32,723 nucleotides of DNA from Candidatus Omnitrophota bacterium (lineage in GTDB: Bacteria > Omnitrophota > Gorgyraeia > Duberdicusellales > 4484-171): positions 1 through 32,723 of the forward strand of contig JAMWBQ010000009.1 of assembly GCA_023819315.1 (NCBI GenBank), written 5' to 3'. A program made the position numbers and the translations under genes. The notes under the pieces were generated by a model. The model was not told the origin of the DNA. It did not search any database and was given only the letters and a program-made list of their open reading frames with translations. Positions 1-8,157 of the stretch are shown one piece after another; within the stretch, counting starts at the first letter, position 1; every line of letters starts with the position of its first letter.

Positions 1-27
1 CATCGTCAGGGTAATTACTTCTTCCAT
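1..27 (-). CDS. N-terminus of a probable transposase (partial, MEEVITLTM...)
   Basis: ATG at 27-25 on the minus strand preceded by AAAGGAGGTGGTATT; only 9 codons visible. The start resembles ISNCY/IS1202-like HTH transposases from memory. Confidence 0.4.
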
Positions 28-83
28 AATACCACCTCCTTTTTGCTTCTAAGAGGTGGTATTTTACATCAAGTTACCCTGAC
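5..83. repeat. Outer 10-bp inverted repeat (5-14 / 74-83) enclosing the inner hairpin
   Basis: GTCAGGGTAA at 5-14 and TTACCCTGAC at 74-83; read directly. Confidence 0.8.
28..63 (-). repeat. Perfect 11-bp inverted repeat (28-38 / 53-63) overlapping the SD of the putative transposase
   Basis: AATACCACCTC ... GAGGTGGTATT on the plus strand, 14-nt loop; read directly. Confidence 0.85.
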
Positions 84-145
84 ATTTCTACTTTGCAATA
101 AGGTGACATTATTATATTGCGGTGACAAATCAAAATTAATTTTAC

Positions 146-1006
146 TTATATAACCTCTTTAAGCTTATTTAATTCTTCTTCTTTCATTAAGAAACTCTCT
201 TCTTTTAGAGGAAAACGAGCTTCTCTTACATCAACTACAAATTTCTTTACTGTATCTAAAATAACCTGTGACAAATCTACATAAACACGCACAAATTTAG
301 GTTTAAATATCCTATACAAACCTAACAAATCGTAGAGAACAAGTACTTGCCCATCGCAGTATGGTCCTGCTCCAATACCTATAGTAGGGATAAATAACTT
401 ATCGGTTATCAGTTTTGCTAACTGAGCAGGTATACATTCTAAAACTAAACTAAAACTACCCCAATCCTGAAATAGCTTAGCCTGCTCTATCAATTTATGT
501 GCTCGTTGATAATCTCTACCCTGCACCCTGAATCCACCAAGCTTATCAACAGTTTGAGGAGTAAGCCCTATATGCCCGATAAAAGGAATACTATTTTGGG
601 CAAACTGTAAACCAATCTCTTGACAACCATCAAACCACTCTATCTTTACTGCATCTGCTCCTGCTTCCTCTAAGAATCTTTTTGCAAAATATATAGCTTT
701 CTTTTTATTCTTTTGATAGCTAACGTAAGGCATATCTGCTACAACTAACGCTCTCTTTACTCCTCTTCTTACCGCTTGTGTGTGATTAAACATCTCCTTA
801 AAGCTTATATCCTTTGTTCTCTCCATCCCTAAAACTACGTTAGCCATAGAATCTCCCACAAGAATTATATCTACTCCTGCCTCATCTATAATTTGAGCAA
901 AAGAAGTATCGTAACAGGTAAGCATAGTAATTTTTTCTTTGTTCTTCTTGCTTATAATATTTTTTACGGTTATCTTAGAGGATATAGATTCTTTTTCCCT
1001 TTCCAT
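146..1006 (-). CDS. panB: 3-methyl-2-oxobutanoate hydroxymethyltransferase
   Basis: KITMLTCYDTSFAQIIDEAGVDIILVGDSMANVVLG, IGHIGLTPQTV, IGIGAGPYCDGQVLVLYDLLGL motifs. Confidence 0.97.
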   Translation of the reverse strand: MEREKESISSKITVKNIISKKNKEKITMLTCYDTSFAQIIDEAGVDIILVGDSMANVVLGMERTKDISFKEMFNHTQAVRRGVKRALVVADMPYVSYQKNKKKAIYFAKRFLEEAGADAVKIEWFDGCQEIGLQFAQNSIPFIGHIGLTPQTVDKLGGFRVQGRDYQRAHKLIEQAKLFQDWGSFSLVLECIPAQLAKLITDKLFIPTIGIGAGPYCDGQVLVLYDLLGLYRIFKPKFVRVYVDLSQVILDTVKKFVVDVREARFPLKEESFLMKEEELNKLKEVI

Positions 1007-2027
1007 CTCGCATTACTAAAAAAACTTTTATTCCTTGACTCTCTTTCGCTAAGAATTCCTTTATTTTCTCATAACCCATAACAAAAAAAGCAGTAGCTAA
1101 AGCATCGGCAGTTGTACAATTCTTTGCTATAACAGTCACACTTATAATTTTATCATCTAAGGGATAACCTGTCTTAGGGTTAACTATATGTGTGTAGTTT
1201 TGGGAATCGTAAGTAAAGAATTGTTCGTAACTACCTGAAGTAGCTATTGCTCGATCAACCACAGGTATAACATCAATAATCCCATCCTTTATCAGAGGGT
1301 CCCTTATACCTACTTTCCAGGAAGTATCGTAATTGTAACCCAAACAGTAGATATCACCACCGGCATCAACAATTGCACTATATATACCTTTCTTCCTTAA
1401 CTTCTCTACTGCTTTATCTACCATATACCCTTTAGCTATACCTGATAGATCTATCATTAATCCTTCTTTTTTTATCGTTACCGTTTGGGAATCCTTATCT
1501 ACCAATATAAATTCCATCCCTCCTAATTTAACTAAATCTTCTATCTCTTCTCTATCAGGGAACTTATTTATTATTTTACCTTTAATAAAATTTTTCCAAA
1601 ACTTATACAATACACCTTTACTCACATCAAAACTCCCCTCGGTTAGCTGGTATGTTTCACGAGCTAATTCTAAAACCTCTATAAGCTCAGAAGACACTTT
1701 TATAGGTACATTGTAAGTAGAATTAACTCTGGATATTTCTGAATTAGGATCGTAGATATTAAAAACCTTATCTAATCGTTTAAACTCTTGATAAACGATT
1801 TTCCCTGCGTAAGGGGAGGAAGAATTAACTGTAAGGTAGGTACCAGCAACAATAAATCTATGTTTATAAACTCTACGTGTTAACTTGTAAAATCTATCAA
1901 ATATTGAAGATAATACTCTTAAATTACTTTCTTTCCAAGAAAAGTTATCATTTGCTTTCATAAAAAATAAGCAAAAACTTAGGAAAGTCAAAATAACAAT
2001 AAATTTAATTACTATTTTTTTAGCCAT
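975..2027 (-). CDS. apbE: FAD:protein FMN transferase, ApbE family
   Basis: DLSGIAKGYMVDKAVEKLRKKGIYSAIVDAGGDIYCLG, THIVNPKTGYPLDD motifs; N-terminal hydrophobic segment. Confidence 0.93.
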   Translation of the reverse strand: MAKKIVIKFIVILTFLSFCLFFMKANDNFSWKESNLRVLSSIFDRFYKLTRRVYKHRFIVAGTYLTVNSSSPYAGKIVYQEFKRLDKVFNIYDPNSEISRVNSTYNVPIKVSSELIEVLELARETYQLTEGSFDVSKGVLYKFWKNFIKGKIINKFPDREEIEDLVKLGGMEFILVDKDSQTVTIKKEGLMIDLSGIAKGYMVDKAVEKLRKKGIYSAIVDAGGDIYCLGYNYDTSWKVGIRDPLIKDGIIDVIPVVDRAIATSGSYEQFFTYDSQNYTHIVNPKTGYPLDDKIISVTVIAKNCTTADALATAFFVMGYEKIKEFLAKESQGIKVFLVMRDGKGKRIYIL

Positions 2028-3724
2028 TTTCTTAATTCCTCTAAACTCATACAGTTCAATAAGTTATCTTTACCTAACCAAGCCCGTCTTGCTAAACTTA
2101 CTCCTAAATTTATTAAATGTAACTGTTCTAATATATGCGCATCTGTACCTAAAGCTAATTTAATACCTGCTTCCTTTGCTCTCAAAGCATCTATATCGTT
2201 CAAATCTAATCTTTGATGATAACAATTAATCTCTAAAGCTACACGGTAATCTCTGGCTACCTTGAAAATTTCATCTAAATCTACATCGTAAGGTTCTCTT
2301 ACCCCCCATAATCTTCCTGTGGGATGAGCAATAATATTGACATACTTATTCTTACACGCAGAAATAATCCTTTTAGTAATAACCTCTTTTGACTGTTTAA
2401 ACCCGGTATGAATAGCAGCAATGACTATATCTAATTCCTTAAGAATGCTATCAGGATAATCTAACTTACCATCACTAAGTATATCTACCTCTGCTCCACA
2501 AAGAACAGTTACTGTTTTCAACTTCCGGTTAATCTTCCTTATCGTATCTATCTTTTCATAGAGTTTTTCTTTATCTACTCCATGAGCAACCTTTAAAGAT
2601 TGTGAATGGTCACTGATACCTATATACTGATAACCTAAATCTTTAGCTTTTTCTCCAATCGCCTCTAAGGAAGAAGCACCATCGCTGTATATAGAATGGA
2701 CGTGAAAATCACCTTTAATTTGTCCCATCTCTACCAAGTGAGGCAAAGCTTTCTCTAAAGCTAACTCTATCTCTCCTCTATCTTCTCTTAATTCAGGGGG
2801 TATAAACTGCATCTTAAAAAATTCAAATATCTCATCTTCGCTCTTACTAACTAATTTTCTTTCTCCCTTAAATACTCCATATTCGTTTATCTTATAACCC
2901 TTCTTTATCGCATACTGTCGCACTTTGATATTGAACTGTTTAGAACCGGTAAAATACATTAATGCTGAGCCAAAACTATCCTCTTCCACTACTCTCAAAT
3001 CTACTTGGATATTACTCTCTTTAGCCAAAACGCTCGATTTTGTCTCCCCTTTAGCTAAAACCTCTTTCACTAAATCTAAATTTACAAATTTATCCATAAC
3101 TTTTTGAGGATTAGAAGAAACCACAAGAATATCTATATCTCTTATTGTATCCTTGCGTCTCCTTAAGGAGCCGGCTACCTCAATTTCTTTAAACCCTACA
3201 ATTTTTTTTAACTCTTCTATAAACCTATTAGCTGTATTCAATGCCAAATATAGAGGAAGTCGTTCCTTACCTTTTCTAATAATCTCTATACCACGAAGGA
3301 TGTTTTCTTCTGTTTTCTCCTTTATCCTTTCCAAATAATGCAATTTACCATTCTTAGCTGCCTTTTCCAAATCATCTATATTGTCTATCTTAAGTTTCTC
3401 ATAGATCAACTTCACGGTTTTAGGACCTAAACCAGGTATTTCCATCATCTGTAAAATACCTGGGGGAACTTTTTTCTTTAACTCTTCATACTGAGATAAT
3501 GTTCCCGTGGTAATAATCTCACCTATCTTATTAGCTAAATCTTTACCAATACCGGAAATTTCTGTCAATCGATTCTCCTTCCATAGAAGCTCTATATCTT
3601 CAGGAATACTTTCAATATTTTGGGAAGCTCTTTCGTAGGCTCTGATACGAAAAGGATTATCACCTTGAAAATCAAGTATCTTGGCAATGTCACGAAAAAT
3701 TTTAGCGACTTCTTGATTCTTCAT
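2012..3724 (-). CDS. polX: Bacterial family X DNA polymerase with C-terminal PHP domain (PolX)
   Basis: N-terminal HhH/polX domain with GSLRRRKDTIRDIDILV; C-terminal PHP DFHVHSIYSDGASS, GISDHSQSL, GTDAH. Confidence 0.94.
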   Translation of the reverse strand: MKNQEVAKIFRDIAKILDFQGDNPFRIRAYERASQNIESIPEDIELLWKENRLTEISGIGKDLANKIGEIITTGTLSQYEELKKKVPPGILQMMEIPGLGPKTVKLIYEKLKIDNIDDLEKAAKNGKLHYLERIKEKTEENILRGIEIIRKGKERLPLYLALNTANRFIEELKKIVGFKEIEVAGSLRRRKDTIRDIDILVVSSNPQKVMDKFVNLDLVKEVLAKGETKSSVLAKESNIQVDLRVVEEDSFGSALMYFTGSKQFNIKVRQYAIKKGYKINEYGVFKGERKLVSKSEDEIFEFFKMQFIPPELREDRGEIELALEKALPHLVEMGQIKGDFHVHSIYSDGASSLEAIGEKAKDLGYQYIGISDHSQSLKVAHGVDKEKLYEKIDTIRKINRKLKTVTVLCGAEVDILSDGKLDYPDSILKELDIVIAAIHTGFKQSKEVITKRIISACKNKYVNIIAHPTGRLWGVREPYDVDLDEIFKVARDYRVALEINCYHQRLDLNDIDALRAKEAGIKLALGTDAHILEQLHLINLGVSLARRAWLGKDNLLNCMSLEELRKWLKK

Positions 3725-4152
3725 TTAATTCCCTTTTTACGATAAGATAAAGATACTCTATTCTTTATCCCCCCGCGAGTGGTAAAATCTGCATCCACAC
3801 TAAGATAGTAAGGAGAAATTAATTTTTTTAAATCCTCCAAAATTTTATTTACTACATTCTCGTTATATATCTTAACGTTACGGAAAGCATAAAAATAATA
3901 TTTCAAAGACTTTAGTTCAACGATTTTCTTATAGGGAATATATCTTATAGTTATACGAGCAAAATCGGGTAATCCTGAAAATGGGCATAAACAGGTAAAC
4001 TCATCGGTAACCAACTCAATTAAGATTCTCTTCCCTGTATAATCTATAGATTTAAGGATATCTTTATCTATATCTTCGGGCAAAAAAGTTTTTCCTTGCG
4101 TTTTCTTAGCCCTTATCTCTGGTGAAGTTACTTTCCTATCTTCGTAGATCAT
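3721..4152 (-). CDS. queF: NADPH-dependent preQ0 reductase (QueF)
   Basis: EFTCLCPFSGLPDFARITIRYIP, ELKSLKYYFYAFRN, FTTRGGI. Confidence 0.95.
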   Translation of the reverse strand: MIYEDRKVTSPEIRAKKTQGKTFLPEDIDKDILKSIDYTGKRILIELVTDEFTCLCPFSGLPDFARITIRYIPYKKIVELKSLKYYFYAFRNVKIYNENVVNKILEDLKKLISPYYLSVDADFTTRGGIKNRVSLSYRKKGIK

Positions 4153-4168
4153 ATTGCCTCCTAATTTC

Positions 4169-4912
4169 TTATGCTATTAAACCTAACTTATCTACTAGGG
4201 GAGTAAAAGGAGCAATATTAAGATGGTATCTTAAAAATTCTTCCAACACAAAGATGATTTCATTCTCACAATCTGAAGTAGGATTTATTCTTAGAACTAA
4301 AGGGAAATCCTCTCTCTGTATATAACTTATCGTTGAAGATGTTTCTATACTTATAGGATATAGCGATGACTTAGTCTTTCCACATTTCTCGCAAAGCAAA
4401 CCACCACTTACTGTACTAAAAAAAATCTTCTCCCCGTAAGGTCTATGACAATCTATACACAGATTAATCTCGGGTTTTATCCCCGAAATGGTAAGAAATT
4501 TTATAAGAAAAATATAAAGCATCTTTTTTTCATCATTGTTAGACAAACTATCTAAAGATTTATCTAAAAGCCAAAAAATATCTTCGTTACTATCAAAGAA
4601 CAATGTGCCCTTATTGATAACCTTCGTAAATATATAAGCTACTATACTCTTATAAAAATTATCTCTTAAAAAACTGTAATCCTTAATCAAATCAACATAG
4701 GAAATTAACCAAATTTGACTTATCTTAGGGTAAAGAACAAATTCGTTAAGGGTACATATATCCAATGTAGAAGTAAATTCTTTTTTCCTCGTATAGAATC
4801 CTTTAAATATACCATTAATTTTACCAAATTTTTTTGTATAAATAGTTGCCATAACGCTACTCTCTCTAAAATTCCATCGGTTTATAATGAATCCTAAATC
4901 CTTATCAATCAT
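4169..4912 (-). CDS. recO: DNA repair protein RecO
   Basis: N-terminal OB region (GFIINRWNFRESSVMATIYTKKFGKINGIFKG) and CIDC...CEKC zinc finger. Confidence 0.88.
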   Translation of the reverse strand: MIDKDLGFIINRWNFRESSVMATIYTKKFGKINGIFKGFYTRKKEFTSTLDICTLNEFVLYPKISQIWLISYVDLIKDYSFLRDNFYKSIVAYIFTKVINKGTLFFDSNEDIFWLLDKSLDSLSNNDEKKMLYIFLIKFLTISGIKPEINLCIDCHRPYGEKIFFSTVSGGLLCEKCGKTKSSLYPISIETSSTISYIQREDFPLVLRINPTSDCENEIIFVLEEFLRYHLNIAPFTPLVDKLGLIA

Positions 4913-4916
4913 AGTC

Positions 4917-5348
4917 TTATCTTAATTGTTTTGAGTTATATAAACTATGCAATAATTCCCTTTGTTTAGCCTCCATTATTTTTTTATTTTTTATACTATT
5001 ATCATCATAACCTAAAATGTGTAGGAGACCATGAATAATGTAAAGGATAATCTCTTCCTTCCAATCCGTTCCATAAACTTTACTGTTTACCAAAGCTTCT
5101 TCTACAGAAACAATAACTTCTCCCAAATAATTAGGATTAAATTTATCTTGGAGATTAAAAGAGATTACATCCGTAGGTAAATCTTTACCAAAATATAGAT
5201 AATTTAGCTTTTTAATAAAACGGTTATCACAAAAAACCAAAGAGATATATTTATCCTCAATACTTAAAAGATTAAGTAGTCTTTCTACTATTAAACTTAT
5301 TTCACTTTGATTTATTCTCTTGAGGTTTTGTAGATTCTTTATCTCCAT
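4917..5348 (-). CDS. ybeY: rRNA maturation endoribonuclease YbeY
   Basis: LNYLYFGKDLPTDVISFNL, LGEVIVSVEEA, HGLLHILGYDD zinc-binding motif. Confidence 0.95.
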   Translation of the reverse strand: MEIKNLQNLKRINQSEISLIVERLLNLLSIEDKYISLVFCDNRFIKKLNYLYFGKDLPTDVISFNLQDKFNPNYLGEVIVSVEEALVNSKVYGTDWKEEIILYIIHGLLHILGYDDNSIKNKKIMEAKQRELLHSLYNSKQLR

Positions 5349-6696
5349 TATCCTGAGGATAATTTATGCGTGTATGAAATATAGCATTGAGCATCCTTAT
5401 AAAACTATCGGTAATTTTTTCTAAGTCTTTTAAAGTCAAATCACTCTCATCGAGTTCACCTTCCATAATTTTCTTTCTTACAACATCTTTCACCAGATCT
5501 CTAATCCTCGAAGGAGTAGGCTCATCCAACGTGCGCGATAAAGCTTCAATGGTATCTGCTATAGATACTATGGCTACTTCTTTTGACTGCGGACGCGGAC
5601 CGGGATAACGGTATTCTTCCTCACATCCACTCTCCGGCTCTAATTCTTTAGCTCGCTGATAGAAATAATAAACTAAACTTCTTCCATGATGTTGAACAAT
5701 AAAATCTATTATTTTAGGATTAAGATGATACTTTTTAGCTAACTCTACTCCTTCTTTTACATGGTTAATGATAATTAACTTACTCATTGATGGTTTAAGA
5801 GACTTGTGGATATCCCGATAAGGTATCTGATTCTCTACAAAGTATTGAGCTTTAGGGATCTTACCTACATCATGATAGTAGGCTCCCACTCTAACCAAAA
5901 GTGCATTTGCTCCTATAGACTCAGCTGATGTTTCCCCTAAGTTAGCGACCACTAAAGAGTGCTGATATGTCCCTGGTGCTTCTAAAAGCATCCTTTTAAG
6001 AAGGGGATGATTGAAATCCATCAATTCTAAGAGTGAGATGTTGGTCAATACCTTAAAAACAACCTCAAAGACAGGAAGCAATCCTAAAACTACTATAGCG
6101 GAGAGAACACCATTTAACATACATATTCTCAACAATTCCCAGGAAAATAAAGAAAATTTACTCCCTCCCACATTACTTCCTATCACAGCAACAGAAAATT
6201 GCACCACCCCTCCCATCAATCCTGCTTTTATAATTTTAAATCTTGTCCTCACCCTGTAACTTAAAATCGCTGATACAAAAGAAGCGCTCAACAAAGATAC
6301 CATCACAGGAAAACTCATCTCATCCCTAATACTTCCACTCGCTAATATAGAAATAAATAGAGAAAAGAGTAGGGATAATTGTAAATCGTTAAAAAGAATA
6401 GTAATTAAAATTATATAACCTATCGCAGGGAAACTATAGATAGATAAAGCAAAGCTCTCCTTAGTTAACACTAAAATTAAAATACCCAATACTACTAAAA
6501 TACCTAAATCAAAAAATGATGGTAAATCTTTGCTCTTATAGAAATCTCTTAAATATATACCAAGGATAGCTAACAAGACTAAAGGTGATAAATCTATAGT
6601 ATAAATGGAGAAAATGAAAGATAAGAAGATAAAGAATCCTGCTACAGATAAAATAATCTTAAATTTACTTTTCTTCTTTACGGTAGAAATTTTCAT
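5302..6696 (-). CDS. 7TM-HD (PgpH/YqfF-like) HDIG phosphohydrolase lacking the extracellular domain
   Basis: Multi-TM N-terminus then HPLLKRMLLEAPGTYQHSLVVANLGE, GAYYHDVGKIPKAQYFVENQ HD motif; located between phoH and ybeY. Confidence 0.9.
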   Translation of the reverse strand: MKISTVKKKSKFKIILSVAGFFIFLSFIFSIYTIDLSPLVLLAILGIYLRDFYKSKDLPSFFDLGILVVLGILILVLTKESFALSIYSFPAIGYIILITILFNDLQLSLLFSLFISILASGSIRDEMSFPVMVSLLSASFVSAILSYRVRTRFKIIKAGLMGGVVQFSVAVIGSNVGGSKFSLFSWELLRICMLNGVLSAIVVLGLLPVFEVVFKVLTNISLLELMDFNHPLLKRMLLEAPGTYQHSLVVANLGETSAESIGANALLVRVGAYYHDVGKIPKAQYFVENQIPYRDIHKSLKPSMSKLIIINHVKEGVELAKKYHLNPKIIDFIVQHHGRSLVYYFYQRAKELEPESGCEEEYRYPGPRPQSKEVAIVSIADTIEALSRTLDEPTPSRIRDLVKDVVRKKIMEGELDESDLTLKDLEKITDSFIRMLNAIFHTRINYPQDNGDKESTKPQENKSK

Positions 6697-7615
6697 AAGC
6701 CTTAATTATCTTTTGAATCAAAGGGTGTCTAACCACATCTTTATTACTTAAGTAGACAAATTTTATACCTCTTATCGATTTTAATATCTCTATAGTAGTA
6801 ATAAGTCCATGAGGCTTACCTCCCGGCAAGTCACTCTGGGTAATATCTCCTGTAATCACTGTCCGAGAATGGAAACCTAATCTTGTAAGAAACATCTTCA
6901 ACTGTTCAGTAGTACAGTTCTGTGCTTCATCAAGAATTATAAATGCATTGTTCAAAGTTCTACCACGCATATAAGCCAAAGGGGCAATCTCAATAATTCC
7001 TCTATCAAGATACTCTTCAATTACTTCTACTTCTAACATATCGTATAGAGCATCGTATAGGGGTCTTAAGTAAGGTGCTAATTTCTCTTCCATATCGCCT
7101 GGTAAAAACCCTAAAGATTCTCCTGCTTCTATAGCTGGACGAGTAAGAATGATTCTTCTCATCTTACCTTGTAAGAGATAATTTACTGCCATTGCCATAG
7201 CTAAATACGTCTTACCTGTTCCCGCAGGACCAATAGAAAAAGTTATATCGTATTTTTCTATAGAACTAATATACTTCTTTTGTCCTTCGGTGAGAGGAAC
7301 AACAAACTTCCTCTTAGAATTTACCTTTATCTTCATAAACATATCCGAAGATGAAACTTCTTGAGAAATACTCTTAGAGTATTGAGATAATTCTTCCCCC
7401 GTAAATACAAGACCTTCTTTAGAAAGTTTGATAAGCCTATGTAAAAAAGATACTGCTCTTTCTAAATTCTTAGATTCTCCTTTAACTAAAATACCCTGTT
7501 CTCTTAGACCTAAAGTAACGCCAAATTCCTTCTCCATAAACTTCTTTTTCCTATCGCCACTGCCAAAAATTTCTCTTATTAAGGCACTATCAGAAACCTC
7601 TATTATTTTCTCCAT
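6665..7615 (-). CDS. PhoH family ATPase
   Basis: FSIGPAGTGKTYLAMAMAV, IILTRPAIEAGESLGFLPGDMEEKLAPYLRPLYD, FIILDEAQNCT, ITGDITQSDLP. Confidence 0.96.
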   Translation of the reverse strand: MEKIIEVSDSALIREIFGSGDRKKKFMEKEFGVTLGLREQGILVKGESKNLERAVSFLHRLIKLSKEGLVFTGEELSQYSKSISQEVSSSDMFMKIKVNSKRKFVVPLTEGQKKYISSIEKYDITFSIGPAGTGKTYLAMAMAVNYLLQGKMRRIILTRPAIEAGESLGFLPGDMEEKLAPYLRPLYDALYDMLEVEVIEEYLDRGIIEIAPLAYMRGRTLNNAFIILDEAQNCTTEQLKMFLTRLGFHSRTVITGDITQSDLPGGKPHGLITTIEILKSIRGIKFVYLSNKDVVRHPLIQKIIKAYENFYRKEEK

Positions 7616-7628
7616 ATCTTAAAAATAT

Positions 7629-8144
7629 TTATAGATTGGGAATTTTTATCTTTTGTCCGGGATAAACCTTATCTGGTCCCTTTAAAACATCTTTATTTTC
7701 TTCGTAAAGTAAATACCATTTCTTCGTTGTCCCATAAAATTTAGAAGATATCTTTTGGAGTGTATCTCCTTCTGCAACAGTATAGTAAGTGTAATTCATT
7801 TTAGGTGTCTCTAAATTAATATTGCTATCCTGAAGTTCTTTTACAGAGATTTCCTCTTCTATGGGGGAAGAATATATAGTTTCTTCCTTGGGGATTTCTA
7901 ATTCTTCCTCTTTAATAGTTTTACTTGTATCTACCTCTTTAGGTCTATGTGAACCCAATTCTACTTCTACAACTGTGATCGTCCTTGTGTTTTTCAATTT
8001 TGGTTTATGGGAATCACTCTCCCCTACCACGTAACCTTGATTACCTTCCATAGCTATATCCTTTCTTGGCTTCTCTGTATTATAAATCCTTATCAAACAA
8101 CCTGAAAAAAATATCACTCCTAAGATAATTAAAAAACTTCTCAT
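7629..8144 (-). CDS. LysM-domain lipoprotein
   Basis: Lipobox-like SGC near N-terminus; C-terminal YYTVAEGDTLQKISSKFYGTTKKWYLLYEENKDVL...VYPGQKIKIP LysM. Confidence 0.88.
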   Translation of the reverse strand: MRSFLIILGVIFFSGCLIRIYNTEKPRKDIAMEGNQGYVVGESDSHKPKLKNTRTITVVEVELGSHRPKEVDTSKTIKEEELEIPKEETIYSSPIEEEISVKELQDSNINLETPKMNYTYYTVAEGDTLQKISSKFYGTTKKWYLLYEENKDVLKGPDKVYPGQKIKIPNL

Positions 8145-8157
8145 TATCCCCCCTTTC

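Larger units (their letters stand above)
1..127 (-). mobile_element. End of an insertion sequence (transposase-proximal terminus), truncated by the window edge
   Basis: Minus-strand TGTCACC at 127-121 and 108-102 and TGTCAGG at 84-78 form spaced repeats, followed by a strong SD and an ATG at 27. Layout resembles an IS terminus with multiple transposase-binding repeats, placed just after the panB stop. Confidence 0.55.

Noticed and set aside
893-1081. Plus-strand ORFs in the supplied track (e.g. 893-1081, 2925-3107, 12853-13122, 14823-15146, 23331-23618, 29928-30314)
   Set aside because: All lie antisense to strongly supported conserved genes and their translations show no recognisable family motifs; they are consistent with chance open frames in AT-rich DNA.
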